This document shows positions 48,608 to 59,583 of a stretch of DNA of 64,000 nucleotides, piece by piece. The DNA is from Nectonema munidae (lineage: Eukaryota > Nematomorpha > Nectonematoida > Nectonematidae). The notes beneath the pieces were generated by a model. The model did not search any database. It had not been told where the DNA came from and worked only from the letters and a program-made list of their open reading frames with translations. The translations under genes and the position numbers were made by a program. The DNA lies in assembly GCA_030549495.1 (NCBI GenBank), contig JAUIRK010001030.1:1-64000 (forward strand), read 5' to 3'. Within the stretch, counting starts at the first letter, position 1. Each line of letters begins with the position of its first letter.

Positions 48608-50072
48608 TGCATATATAAATTTAAAAGTGCATAATAAAGTTTTTTGGTATATTTTTTATACATATCCATAAAATAAATTTTATTATAACATCATACATAT
48701 TATATAAACGTTTGTTTTAAATTTATCTTCAATATACTTGGTTTTGAAGATTGTCATTATTTGCTGGCAATTGTTGTAAATGTCCCGTTTTATATAGTCA
48801 GCCTAGTAAAGTAAAATAAATTCTGGCTGACAAAGATAAACGGACTTCATCTAGATGTTCAACTAAATAAAAGAGTAAATAAAATAACATCTTTATTAAA
48901 ACTATATTTTTGTTAAAGTTTTGATATAGTTTAAAAATGGGGTTTTCATAGTATTTTAATAATGACGTTAGTACCGGATCCTATTCAGTAATAAATAAGC
49001 TAGAACATATTTATTTATCTTTCTGACTTTATTTCAAGCATTTACTATCTTCAGATTTTTATTCTAAAATTTAGATAAGATGTTTAATAAGGTTCTTCTA
49101 ATTTGTATCCCCTCTTTATAAAAGTAGGTCAATTTGGCCACAAAACAATTGAATCTCAAAACATTACTATTGGAGCTAAATTGTGACTGAACTCTTAACA
49201 TATATTTTTTTTAGTATTTATCATCTCTGTTATAGAATTTTATTATAGTTATTTTTGTTATATTTATTTGTTTTTACCATTGAGCAGTGCCTTCTTTCAC
49301 ATTATTAGTTCTTTAATCTTATTTTATATGTATATTTTCATTTTTCTATAGTATTTAAAAAGATCTTTTGTATAGTTGAGATACCATTTTCTATAGTTCA
49401 TTACTAATTTTCTCTGTAATTTAGTATTTAGTTGCGTATGTAGTCTAATTTTGTGCAACCTTAACTTGATTTATCCAAGCCCTCTTCACTATATTTAAAT
49501 ACATTTTCTTGTTCTAACTGATTTCTATTGCGGGCGGGTACCAACTTGCTCAAGCGGCAAGGTGCAGTCTAATTAAAAAGAAAATATTCCAAAAAAATAA
49601 AAATTTATTATTTAAACAGTAAATATTTCTAACTTTATTTTATATTGTGATTACGTCAAAAGTATTTTGACATCATCTATCTTGCCTTAGTGAATGTGAA
49701 GAATTGCATATCTTGATAAAAGTTCTTTGCTTATAGTAACGCATATGCTTAGTTGAAGAGTTGTGGAGTCGGAAGAAAATCATCTAACTCCGACTATTTT
49801 TTTTCATTATATTTAATATACCTCCTATATTAACCTTTAAAATTTCCGAATCCAACTTCGTAATCCTGGTTGGAAATTTTTCCTTGCGCACCAATGATTA
49901 TCCAAGCTTGTATAAAACAATTTAGTTTTAAAAACCAATTTAATTGTTCATGTATTTAATGATCGTTTTAACTCACTAGGTATTTTTAATTAATTTAATT
50001 TTACACAGACATGAGAATTTATGCTTAGATTTCAGAAAATAAATAATTGCCTTTATATCATTTTGAGAATTT
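48608..50072. other. A+T-rich DNA, no gene seen
   Basis: The sequence is A+T-rich and full of stops in all frames. One G/C-rich island at about 49,534-49,572 (GCGGGCGGGTACC and GCTCAAGCGGCAAGG words) stands out; it might be part of a LINE 3' UTR or a SINE, but no promoter boxes or tail could be assigned. Confidence 0.5.
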
Positions 50073-50351
50073 GGTACTTATGGGTTATCTCCCCCCCCCC
50101 CCGCACTCTAAAAAATTAAAAAAAAAATATTTTCCAAATTTTAAAATACTAATTAATTAATAATTTTAAATATATAATTAAATATATATAAATATATATT
50201 GTATGTATAAAATATGTATTGTATGTAATAAATATGTATTGGACTCCTGTTTAAACAAGTAATTTATTATTTTTACTCATTTAAATTCAAATAAATTTTT
50301 TTTAAAATTTTTTAGAGTGGAGGGGGGGGGGGGAGATAACCCATAAGTACC
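50073..50351. repeat. Terminal-inverted-repeat element (MITE-like) with C/G homopolymer arms
   Basis: The left arm begins GGTACTTATGGGTTATCTCC, followed by ~11 C, CACTCTAAAAAATT. The right arm is its reverse complement, including a run of ~12-13 G, ending at about 50,351. Arms are about 45 bp and the ~190-bp interior is almost pure A/T with ATGTATTGTATGTA repeats. It has no coding capacity, which fits a non-autonomous DNA transposon, but no target-site duplication is clear. Confidence 0.72.
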
Positions 50352-50447
50352 GAGAATTTTTTTAATTTAGCGAATATTATATTGTTTTACTCTTTCAACC
50401 TTTTTGCGTATTATGCGTTACATTGACCCTCAAAATAATGATCATCT

Positions 50448-50541
50448 GCATTAATTTATATTAAAATTCATTCAAAAAGAAAATCCGATTATTACTCTTC
50501 GAAAATCAATGCCTGAAATGGTTGAGATCCTTAAGATTTTA
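50448..50541. repeat. ~92-bp dispersed repeat, copy 1
   Basis: This segment, marked by ATCCGATTATTACTCTTCG and GGTTGAGATCCTTAAGATTT, recurs at 52,749-52,838 with a handful of differences and one 4-base indel. The two copies bracket the first two UCKL1 exons in this window. Function and source are unknown. Confidence 0.8.
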
Positions 50542-50777
50542 TTAGTTTTTTCAATTGGCTATTATACAATGTAAAAAGTAAAGGAGCAGAAAGTGTACGA
50601 GTTTTGAAACTGAAGGTACTGATAATTTTTTAAAATTCATATACTCTTTTTATTAAAAAAAAACGGGATAAACTCCTAAACTTCACTCTTGGAGGAGTCT
50701 AATAGGGAAGCCAAAGCTTTTCACCTGATATTTTCCATTAAAAAGCCCCTGGACTGTTATACAAAATGTGTTTTTAG

Positions 50778-51042
50778 AATTTTGAGCGAAAGTTCAAACT
50801 CAGTATCCTCACATTCATCATCTACAAGTATTAATGGCAGTGAAAGTACTTATTCACCCCAAATTTCCAATGACCTCAATCGTATAATTGCTTGTAAAAA
50901 CGCGTTAAATGACTCCTCTCTTTCTATTTCCCCTTCTTCGTATCAAAAATCATCGCGGCGAAGAGATGGTAAAAGTTTCATCATAAAGAGAGGTAATGCA
51001 ACCGTATACACAGCTGGACGCCCGCCTTGGTATGACACTCAG
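50778..51042 (+). CDS. UCKL1: UCKL1 exon (N-terminal region), start approximate
   Basis: This exon encodes the N-terminal region of uridine-cytidine kinase-like 1, a cytosolic pyrimidine-salvage enzyme family that phosphorylates uridine/cytidine to UMP/CMP with ATP and carries a C-terminal UPRTase-like domain. The translation is Ser-rich for ~45 residues, then basic (KSSRRRDGK), and ends in VYTAGRPPWYDTQ. The TAGRPPWY word is diagnostic for UCKL1 rather than UCK1/2. The exon ends in phase 0 at a CAG|GTATG donor. The open frame reaches back to a stop at 50,677 with no ATG, so the start codon must lie in an upstream exon. I placed the acceptor at TGTGTTTTTAG (50,777), but others are possible. 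Confidence 0.85.
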
Positions 51043-51653
51043 GTATGAAAGTATTATGTGCTTCTCTTTTTTTATCATAGATATCATATTTTCCAAATTA
51101 TCTGAAGATGAGATTGTCCCCGAACTTAATTACAACGCATTTTGTAGGCAATACAATAAAGGATTAAACCCTTTCAGACACAATGGGTCACCACTGTGCT
51201 TTAAGTTATATGAACATTATGATTTATTTTCAAAACCAATTCCTGAAAGGCCTACGCCACACATTTTTAAGAGCTAATCGTCTTCTTATCTTTTTCATTA
51301 AGTTTTTATATATGAGTTAAACCAAATGATTTTTATTTTGTGGGACACTAATGTTCCACTGAGTCTGTAAAATTTAAAACAAAATATTTGAAAGAATAAA
51401 ATTCTGGGAAACAATTGTATTACTAGTCAACAAAATGTTCTCGTTTATATCTCTGAGGAGTTGAAGATCATCTCATATGAAAAATGATTAAATAAATTAC
51501 TACCATGTTTCTAAAGGAAGATGGATTTTGTACAGTGCACATTTGTTTTCTTGAAAAATTCTATGTGGAGTGAAACTCCTTCAGTTTCCTTAATTTGTCG
51601 CATATTGCTTATATATATCTGACACTTTTCTCCTTTATATTTCAAATGTGTAG
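51043..51653 (+). other. UCKL1 intron
   Basis: This 611-bp intron runs from GTATGA to ATGTGTAG and separates phase-0 exons. It is A+T-rich. A frame continuing from the upstream exon runs into the intron and a second short frame overlaps it, but neither resembles a protein. No other feature is seen. Confidence 0.8.
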
Positions 51654-51788
51654 GGAACTCAGAAAGATGCATTTTTAATCGGCATATCAGGTGGCTCAGC
51701 ATCTGGTAAGACAACAGTGGCCAAAAATATCATTAAAGAACTTGACGTTCCATGGGTCGTGCTGATTTGCATGGATTCCTTCTATCGC
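51654..51788 (+). CDS. UCKL1: UCKL1 exon (P-loop)
   Basis: This exon of exactly 45 codons in phase 0 begins [14 protein letters not shown] and contains the Walker A P-loop GGSASGKT that binds ATP. It then has the [15 protein letters not shown] helix and strand and ends with MDSFYR, whose Asp corresponds to the catalytic base of UCK-family kinases. Both ends have splice signals (TAG| before, CGC|GTAAGT after). Length and residue order match vertebrate UCKL1 without gaps. There are no stops or frameshifts, and coding conservation against the A+T-rich flanks suggests selection. Confidence 0.93.
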
Positions 51789-52036
51789 GTAAGTTTTTAC
51801 ATTTTACTCTCTTTTCTAATGAAATTATAAGGACAAATGTTTTATCCAGATTTTTTTTGTTAAAAGTTTTTTTTATGATATCGTTATATGTTTTTAATTT
51901 GTTATAATCGCAATCAATTTTATATTGCTATTTTAATTTTAAAATAGGTAGTTTTGACTTAATATTATTTCCTTGTGTCAGGAGCTCAGTGATTAAAGTT
52001 TTTCAGTTTCTTTGAAACGACGTATAAAAATAATCA

Positions 52037-52325
52037 GAGTAGGGATGGTGCAATTAATCGGTATTGTAAATGCTAAGAATTGCGTTTTTTAAGTATCGGT
52101 ATCTGAATCCTATCTAAAAAATGATTACCCTTTGGATTTTCAATTCCGTTTCTACGAAACGGATAAGGGCTATCAAAGCTTTAATAGACCTGCAAACTAC
52201 TTTAGAACTGCTTTTTTTCTAAGTATCGTTTTTTTAATCAAGAACATTCGTAATCAGAATCGGCCTTTTTCGAGCATCATTATCAGAATCGTACAAAATT
52301 TTGGTATCGTCACATCACTAAATTG
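52037..52325. mobile_element. Possible hAT-like MITE
   Basis: A ~290-bp segment begins CAGAGTAGGGATGGTGCA and ends GGTATCGTCACATCACTAAA. The ends are imperfect inverted complements resembling the CAGNGNTGNGACGATACC termini of some hAT elements, and TATCGGTATC/ATCAGAATCG words repeat inside. It carries a 64-codon frame of no recognised family. No certain 8-bp target-site duplication was found, so the assignment is tentative. Confidence 0.4.
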
Positions 52326-52748
52326 AGTTTTTAATAAAATATTTTTGTCTTTTTGTACTTAATTCAATGCTTAATGATTTAAATATTCAATTTTTTGAAT
52401 GAGTGATTTCTAACTTATTTATTTAATCTTAGGATATGGACAAAGAAGGTTAACGGAAAATATTTGTTTTGATTAGTAAATTTTTGTTTAATAAATTATG
52501 CTTATTGGTACGAAATTCCCTGATACAAAACTTCTTTCATGCTATTAAAAGTTGCAACGAACTATTTGTCATACTCCTTGTTTCAATTAAAGACCATTTT
52601 TTCTACTAAAACGAGTTCATTTGTTTTTTTTTATCAAACATATTGTGTATCTCTACATCACTGAAAAAGTTAAGAATATTTAAAGAACATTTTCTAACTT
52701 AAGTGAAATATGTCTGTCTTGAATATGGTTGATATAATTTCTTGAAAA

Positions 52749-52838
52749 GCATTAATTTATATCAAAATTCATTCAAAAAATCCGATTATTACTCTTCGGA
52801 AATCAATGCCTAAATTGGTTGAGATCCTTAAGATTTTA
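52749..52838. repeat. ~92-bp dispersed repeat, copy 2
   Basis: This is the second copy of the repeat at 50,448-50,541, in the same orientation, located about 150 bp upstream of the third UCKL1 exon. It differs by a 4-base deletion and a few substitutions. Confidence 0.8.
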
Positions 52839-52984
52839 AGTTTATAAAGTTTTACTTTTATAAGCTAAAATTTTTAATTTTCAAATTCAGCTTTCTGTAT
52901 TTAAATTTTTTTTTATAAAGATAACTAATCCCCAATTAAATCAAACTTGTATTTCTTATGATCCACGAATATCTTGTTTTGAAG

Positions 52985-53155
52985 GAATTTTCCGATGAAG
53001 AAGTTAAGCTTATCGCAGAGAATAATTTTGACTTTGACCACCCAAGTGCTATGGATTTTGATTTGATGCTGTCCACATTGACTCGCCTCAAATCCGGTAA
53101 ATCCGCCTACGTTCCTATCTACGATTTCACAAATCATCGCAGGCAAAAAAATCCG
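52985..53155 (+). CDS. UCKL1: UCKL1 exon (nucleoside-binding region)
   Basis: This phase-0 exon of 57 codons begins [20 protein letters not shown] and runs to [15 protein letters not shown], ending at a CCG|GTAATG donor. [14 protein letters not shown] and [10 protein letters not shown] are the nucleoside-binding and lid-adjacent motifs of the uridine kinase fold, and spacing from MDSFYR matches vertebrate UCKL1 exactly (20 residues to DHP). The acceptor TTTTGAAG is weak but in the right frame. The next expected segment (an LYGA-VI-FEGI-type strand with the Walker B region) was not found in the remaining 10.8 kb, so the gene continues beyond the window or is interrupted here. Confidence 0.9.
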
Positions 53156-54440
53156 GTAATGTATTTTTATTTACCTTTTTTTCTAAAATCTCAACCTCGC
53201 TACTCTCGTATAATTAATAATTTTGTTAAACCCTTTTATCCAGTTAACTCGACTTTACAAAAATAAAATCGTCTGCGTTTATCAAAGCTTTAATACAAAT
53301 CTTCTGCTTTACATTAGATATCGTCTGATTATTCTGGTCGTTAATGGGTTAAAAGCTTGTTTATGAAAAATTTGGTTAATGCCATTTTTATCATGTTTTT
53401 TTAATATAAAATATAAACCCTATCGAATACACATAAAGTATTTTCTGATAGATTTCACACTTTTCAATCAATATTTTCTTTTATCGATATTTTTATTATT
53501 ATTTGTATATTATTACTTTTCAAATACTCTAAAAGTAATTAAAACTTATGTTAAGAAAATTTTTAATTAGTGGTAATTTTTCATGAATAAAAAGGTGTAA
53601 TACTGTTTTTGCTCCAGGTAAGAACATGTTTATCAAAATGCAGTTCTTTTAGCCATAACTACCTGTCCATTTATTTTTGATAGGGCTTGTGATTAATTTG
53701 CGTGTAACAAAAATGTTTTCATAAAAAAAATAAGGCTTTTGAAGGGTTATTCATAATTAGTAAGTAGTACTTTATTGAAGCCATGTAAAAAAAATAAATA
53801 TTTCAAAATGCATTACAAATATGATTTGTGCTACAAAAGAACAAGCTTATGAGATAATCAAAGAGCAGTTTGAAATCCACTATCGAGATAATCTATCTAA
53901 TGACGGAATACATAGAAAAAAAGGTAACAAATAGATAATTAAAAATTAAACTTAACAACTATTATTTATACTAGTATAAAATAACTAAATATGAGCGTAA
54001 ATGAAATCAAAGCATTATGGAATATTATTAAGCCAAAGTAAGGTTATAAAAATATATGGACAAGAAATGAATATGAGTAAGTAAACTTTTAAAGTACAAA
54101 CTATCAGGGAAGAAATATATATTCATTTTTACATAAAATTCAGAAACAATATCCAAATAATCAGAATAAAATGGATTTTAATGAGCGTTTGAATGTGGGA
54201 AAAATATAAGAATCAATCATATTTATATATAAATGGAAATATTTAATAGAGTTAATTGTGATCTTGCACAAAGTAGTGAGATGTTTGATAAGCGGAAGAT
54301 GAATACTCTTGCTGTATCAGTCGTGCATGGAAGAGTTGGAATTAAATAAAGTTAAAGTGATCATTCAAAAAGAAATTCTTATGCAAAAGACAAACAAAAA
54401 TGCTTAGATTGTCTAAATGCAAAGAGAGATCATTAGTAGA
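53156..54440. other. Start of large UCKL1 intron, mostly A+T-rich
   Basis: No UCKL1 exon is recognised here. Two short coding-like stretches occur on the + strand: about 53,820-53,934 (MICATKEQAYEIIKEQF, then a possible AAG|GTAACA donor) and about 54,237-54,348 (EIFNRVNCDLAQSSEMF). They have balanced amino-acid composition unlike the A+T-rich background, but I do not recognise a family. They may be remnants of a transposon gene. Confidence 0.45.
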
Positions 54441-54441
54441 A

Positions 54442-55153
54442 CTAATTGTTGATATACTGGAAGGAAGCATGTAAGTTAACCTTGTGAAATTTAGATATTA
54501 AAAGAATGTTATCAGCATAGAGAATGTATTGAACATTGTTCGAATTAATGTTAACTAGTATGTCATTTATGAATAGAGAAAAAAGAAAATGGCCTAGAAT
54601 AGATCCCTGAGGAATACCTATATTAACGTAAATTTGTGAAGAAGGAGAATTATTGTAGACGTAGGTTGGACGTGAGGATAAAAACGACTTGATCCAATTA
54701 AGAATGGAACCTCTAAAACCGTATCTATATAGTTTACGACATAGAATAGCATGATTGACAGAATTGAATGCTTTTTCGAAGTCCAGAAATACACCTAAAG
54801 TTATATGACTTTGATAGAAAGAGTTAGAAATGGAATGATTGAGAGAAAATAAAGCATCTTGTGTGGATCGCTTAGCCGTAAAACCAAATTGATTCTGAGA
54901 GATTAAGTTATGCTTGGTAGAAAAAGTAATTAATTTGCCTAGAATTATTTTTTCAAAATTTTTTGAAAAGCATGACAAATAAAGAAATTGGACGATAAGA
55001 GTTAATGTCATTAAGTTCTTTCTGAGGCTTCAGAATAGGTATAGTTTTAGTCATTTTAAGAGATAGGGGAAAAGTACCGTGATTAAGAAATAAATTGAAA
55101 ATATGCATAATAGGGACAACTAGATAAAAAATACATCGTGAAACAACATACAT
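54442..55153 (-). pseudogene. LINE B reverse transcriptase remnant
   Basis: Two overlapping frames (55,153-54,953 and 55,011-54,442) together cover the RT core from 'HIFNLFLNHGTFP' and KTIPILKPQKE through the fingers and palm. The palm reads YADN instead of YADD and GIPQGSILGHF shows a Pro-to-His change, so the enzyme would be inactive. The frame ends 22 residues after YADN. Confidence 0.8.
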
Positions 55154-55403
55154 ATATCATCTGGTCCAATACTTTTTTTGTTAGAAAGCGAAGCAACCGA
55201 TATTAACAGATCATCAACTTTTATGGATAAATCAACTAAAATTTATTGAATGGGACCGTTTCATTAATTATATTAAAACATTTGGACCAGTTAGATTTAT
55301 CCATAATTTTGAAAAGTTCTCACTGAGTTCGTCAGCGGTAAAAAGAATATTTTTAGAACTTTTCTTTGAGAATATTAATTTATTGACAGTACTTTAAAAG
55401 ATT

Positions 55404-55649
55404 TTACTTGAAGAGTTTAAGAATAGACTGAAAGTAATGGGACTTAGCGTGTCTTAATTTGAATTTGTAAAATTTCAAAAAACTTTTGTAAGATTTCAAA
55501 CTAACATCTGATTTTAAAGTTTTGTGCATGGAATAAGGAAATATTTTCTTTTTACGAAAGTTATTTAGTTCGGTGTTAAACAACCAAGGTTGATCAATTA
55601 TCTTCCTATTTTTGAATTGTTGGAAATATTTTTGCGAGAAAACTTCCAT
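55404..55649 (-). pseudogene. LINE B endonuclease-RT linker remnant
   Basis: This 81-codon frame has QPWLFNTELNNFRKKK and FYKFKLRHAKSHYFQS, the same basic linker motif as in element C (SQPWFSFYLSTLKKTK, KYKFEVKKAKTNYYYNQ). It connects the endonuclease and RT parts of the element. Confidence 0.75.
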
Positions 55650-57050
55650 TTATTAAATTTGTGAGCAAAAGTAGAACTTGAAAAAAATGACCGAAAGACA
55701 TATAATTTGAAAGATGGTCAGAGACTCCTGATTCAAAACTGAACGATCTTACAGGATGTCTGAAATTTACAAAAATATTGTCAATCTATGATTGAGACTT
55801 GTTAGAATGGTTGAAACATATCAACCAAATATAACATATCAACCAAAAAATACATTCAATGATAATAAATCATTGAAAAACTCTTGATTAAGTGTAAATA
55901 GAAGAGGAGGGTAGTACAGTGTTGATAAAATTTAAAAAATCACAAATGTTTGAAGATGGAGAACTGTAAATAGAACAAATATTGATAGGTTTGTTCTTAT
56001 AAGAAAGATCTATTTGCAAACATTCGCAAGAATTAAAAGGACATTCAAGTATTTTAAACTGTTTTAAAGTAAATTTATCAGAGGAGAAAACGCTTATTAC
56101 AGCATCACGACTGCCTCTTGTACAATATTTAAAGTAATAATCCTATAAATCAATTGAAGGATTTCTTTCAAAAAGATTTCAGGTTTCAGACAAAACTATG
56201 ATATTTAACTTAGTCTTAAACAAATTACTAGAATATCAAAATTATTGTCTAAACTTCGAATATTAGTATGAAAGATTATTAGAGCTAAATCATTGGTTAA
56301 ATTACTATCCACACATGTTATATATTCAGAGTCAACTATTAGTGATGAGTCAGAAATTAATGTTGATTCGGATTGCAACTTATTAATATATGGAGAAACT
56401 AAATCAGAATTATTATGATTGTTTGGCATGGATTTATAATATAAAAAAAATAATAATAACTTGAATAATAGTGAAGAGATACCAACTGAGAATTTTTGTA
56501 GGATGATTTTAAAATACGTAAGATTTTGCATTCATTTGTGATTGAAGCCATAATTATTATTCTGACAATTTCTACAGAAATGATGAGTAGGATAACTTTT
56601 AATAGAACAAGAACCGGAAGAAGAGCAGAATCTGCAAAAAAGTATGAAGAGAGTTATAGTCTTTTGAAATATGTTCACAGCGATTACATTTATAACAAAT
56701 TTTTACAAAAGAAGAGAATAACTGAATTTCCTGTGCTAAATAGTTTTAAAAAAATAGAATTTTGTCATAAATTCTTTTAATAGAAGATGCACCAAACTTC
56801 AAAATAACATTACAAAAACTTTTGTCAGACTTAATTTTAAAGATATTAAGAATGTCCATTGAGATTGTTTTGTGCACAAATCAAAATTTTCAATTCTTCT
56901 TAATTGATATTGTCAACTCCTTTTATAAGAAAAGATGGCAATTTGTGTTCTATATTTTTACTTACAATTTGCTTTTGATCCAAACAATCTTTCATCTTTT
57001 ACCGATTCGTAATATCCTACTCGTACAATAATTCAACTAAGAAACTCATT

Positions 57051-57359
57051 GTCCAACTACTTACCAATCCCTCGATTCTGGAGTTCAAAGATTTCCATTG
57101 TGATCACTTTTATATTAGTTCTAGAAATTCTTAACTAGTCTTTTTTGTTAACTTATTAAGTTTCCATCATTGAAAGAAAATTAATCCAAAAACCTAATAA
57201 GATTAGTTTATTTAGTTTAATAAAAATTTTGAGGAGCAGAGATTTTGCATATATCTTATTTCAATATAAAAAACACTGCTTCATACAAATGTTAATTTTT
57301 GGTTAATATTGAATTAGCAATATTTATAATGACATAGAAAGATAAACTGGAACATGAGT
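57051..57359. other. A+T-rich DNA between LINEs B and C
   Basis: About 300 bp lie between the 5' end of B and the 3' end of C. No gene, repeat pair or promoter was recognised. Confidence 0.5.
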
Positions 57360-57707
57360 ATAGATAGATAGTTTATTAATTAATTAAAAATACAAATTAT
57401 AAGATAGCACTGTAAAATAAATTTAAATTTAAATTTGAAACGCGTTGTAGAGGCGAAAAAGGAAGTTGCCTTTTGTAACTTCATCGAGATGTCGACCTCC
57501 AATCTTCATGCGTCCAGTCACATAAGAAAAAGTACAAAAAAGAAATGGATGAAAAAACAAAATTTACATGAAAAGAAAAAAGAATATAATAAATATGAAG
57601 GATGTTAAAAAAGAAAAAAGTTCAAATGTAAAAAGAATTGTGCTTGTATATATATAAATTATGGATAGATATATAAGAAATATTTATGATATATATTTAT
57701 GAGCTAA

Positions 57708-57980
57708 TTAATCCTTAATGAATTTCAATGAATTTCTGAATGTTCTAATGTTTTGTGGACTTAAATTATCATAATAAGAGTTAGCAATAAGAAAAGTGTT
57801 ATGAAGTAGTGAGTGAAATGGAGATTTTTCAGGTATTCTAGGTATATGGAGCAAGTTATGAGACCTTGTAAAATGATTATGAAGTGAAGAATTTATCAGA
57901 AACTGCGAATAAAAACATCCCTTGTCATGGTAAGATTTAAAATAAAACTTAAGATGAGAAAGTATGTTAATGAAATGCAA
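57708..57980 (-). pseudogene. LINE C ORF2 C-terminal tail
   Basis: This 90-codon frame has HNHFTRSHNLLHIPRIPE and LSPQNIRTFRNSLKFIKD, the 'TRSxxNxH...LP..IR...S...FK' tail found at the end of ORF2 in CR1-group and related LINEs. It ends at a stop before the 3' UTR. The tail confirms that there is no RNase H domain. Confidence 0.75.
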
Positions 57981-58079
57981 ACTTTTGGCGGAGCATGGCT
58001 CAGGAAAACTCTCAGATGAATTGGTAAATGAGAAAATTCTTTTTTGAAGAGATACTAGTCTGTTTAAGTAAGTAAAGTT

Positions 58080-59560
58080 AGAGGATCCCCATTAGCAATT
58101 TTTTACATTTAGAATTAAGAAACTTTCTTATTTTTTTAAAAATTCCGTAAAGCCTTGATACCCTCCTATGTATAGTAGCAATATGTGATGCCCAAGACAA
58201 ATTTTCAGTAAAATTTAAACCTAAATAGCAAAATTGGTGCACTCTTTGTAAATTATAACTATTTAAAACAAACCTCACGAAGACATCTAACATCTGAAGC
58301 CTCTCTGAAATTAAAAGTATGCGCGCAATCGTCTGCATATAACGTAAGCGAAGCATCATCAACACATGTAACTAAATCAATCATTAATGAAAATTATAAA
58401 TAAGAGAGGGCCAAGGACTGACCCTTGAGGCACTCCTCTTTTATCATAGAAACGCTCAGAAGATCTATCATTATGACGAACATAAGAAGTTCTATTTTGC
58501 AAAAAGTTAGTGAGCCATTTTAATATCTTCCCTCTAAAACCTATTCTGTATAATTTGTATAATAGTAATTTATGACTAACACTATCAAACGCTTTTGCAA
58601 AGTCTAAATAAATGACCAAACTAAATTTTTTGCCATACATATGTTTAGAAATAGATTCATAAAGAGATAATATTGCATCTTCTGTTGACTTCTTTTTAAT
58701 AAAACCAAATTGTTTTTGATTTATCAATCAATTTATTCTTGTCTAGAAAACTAATCATTCTACCGTAAACAATTTTCTCAAAAATTTTTGCAAAATTTGA
58801 TAGTATAGATATGGGTCGATAATTATTATCTATAGAGCATGGTAATTTTTTATTTTTAATAAGAGGAACTATTTTAGCAATCTTAAGATTAACCGGATAT
58901 TTGCCTGTTTTAAAAGATAAATTGAAAAATGAATAAGAGAATTACCTATGTATGTAATAATGTCAATAATCAAATTAAGAGACATTTCATCATCACTAGA
59001 AGATTTTCTGTTAGATAATGAAGAGATGGCAATTAAGAGATCCTCATATGTAACATCAGATAGAAATAAGGTAGAGCAATTCATTGGAATACAACTGGAT
59101 ATAAAACTTAAAGACGATATTCCTGTGTTTCCTTCAGTACATTTTGAATAAAACGAAGCAAAATCATCACAAGAAACGGGATTGCTGCCTGCAGACTCAG
59201 TTTTCGTTGTGCATAAAATTTTATTTAATTTTTTCCAAATAGTGTTACTATTGCATTCAGACAATTGATTGTAATAATAATTTGTTTTAGCTTTTTTCAC
59301 TTCAAACTTATATTTCCTTAGAATATTTTTATATTTCCTTGTATTTATTGGAGTGTGACTTAAATTTTTTCTCTTATATAATTTTTCTTTTGTTTTCTTA
59401 AGAGTACTTAAATAAAAAGAAAACCAGGGTTGGCTATTATGTTTCACTTTATACCTAACAAGTGGAAAACTATTCACAAAAGCATGTCTGATAGGGCATA
59501 AAAGAGCATCATAAGCATCATTTGGATTATCGCATTGATAAACCAGAAAAGTCTAATTGT
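58080..59560 (-). pseudogene. LINE C ORF2 linker and reverse transcriptase, several frame changes
   Basis: The linker (59,477-58,869) has HNSQPWFSFYLSTLKKTKEK and SNTIWKKLNKILC. The RT follows across frame changes: RPISILSNFAKIFEKI, then 58,727-58,377 with KQFGFIKKKSTEDAILS, YLDFAKAFDSVSHK and RGVPQGSVLGPLLFIIFIND, then TLYADDCAHTF in another frame and HQFCYLGLNFTENLSWASHI at 58,365-58,078. The YADD catalytic pair is retained. There are at least three frame changes, so the copy is inactive. Confidence 0.83.
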
Positions 59561-59583
59561 GAAATTTTAGATATAAAAACATT

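Larger units (their letters stand above)
51789..52984 (+). other. UCKL1 intron with embedded repeats
   Basis: The intron is about 1.2 kb, from GTAAGT to a TTTTGAAG acceptor. It contains a probable non-autonomous hAT-like element (about 52,037-52,325) and the second copy of the ~92-bp repeat (52,749-52,838). The remaining sequence is A+T-rich with no coding likeness. Confidence 0.8.
54440..57050 (-). mobile_element. LINE element B, decayed, CR1-like
   Basis: This is a - strand LINE with parts in the usual order but with multiple frame changes and stops. An ORF1 C-terminal remnant (about 56,860-56,540) has degenerate CCHC knuckles (CYKCNRCEHISKD, CRFCSSSGSC). Next come an endonuclease N-terminal piece (56,531-56,205), a badly damaged endonuclease middle (56,200-55,650), a linker (55,649-55,404) and RT pieces (55,153-54,953 and 55,011-54,442). 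The RT shows NSYRPISL, NQFGFTAKRSTQDA, LDFEKAFNSVNH, GIPQGSILG and LYADNILL, where the second catalytic Asp is replaced by Asn. It is 3'-truncated just after this box. It is clearly older than A and C. Confidence 0.82.

Noticed and set aside
56526-57031. + strand frames of 84 and 69 codons
   Set aside because: The opposite strand here encodes the CCHC-bearing ORF1 remnant of LINE B, so these are antisense shadows.
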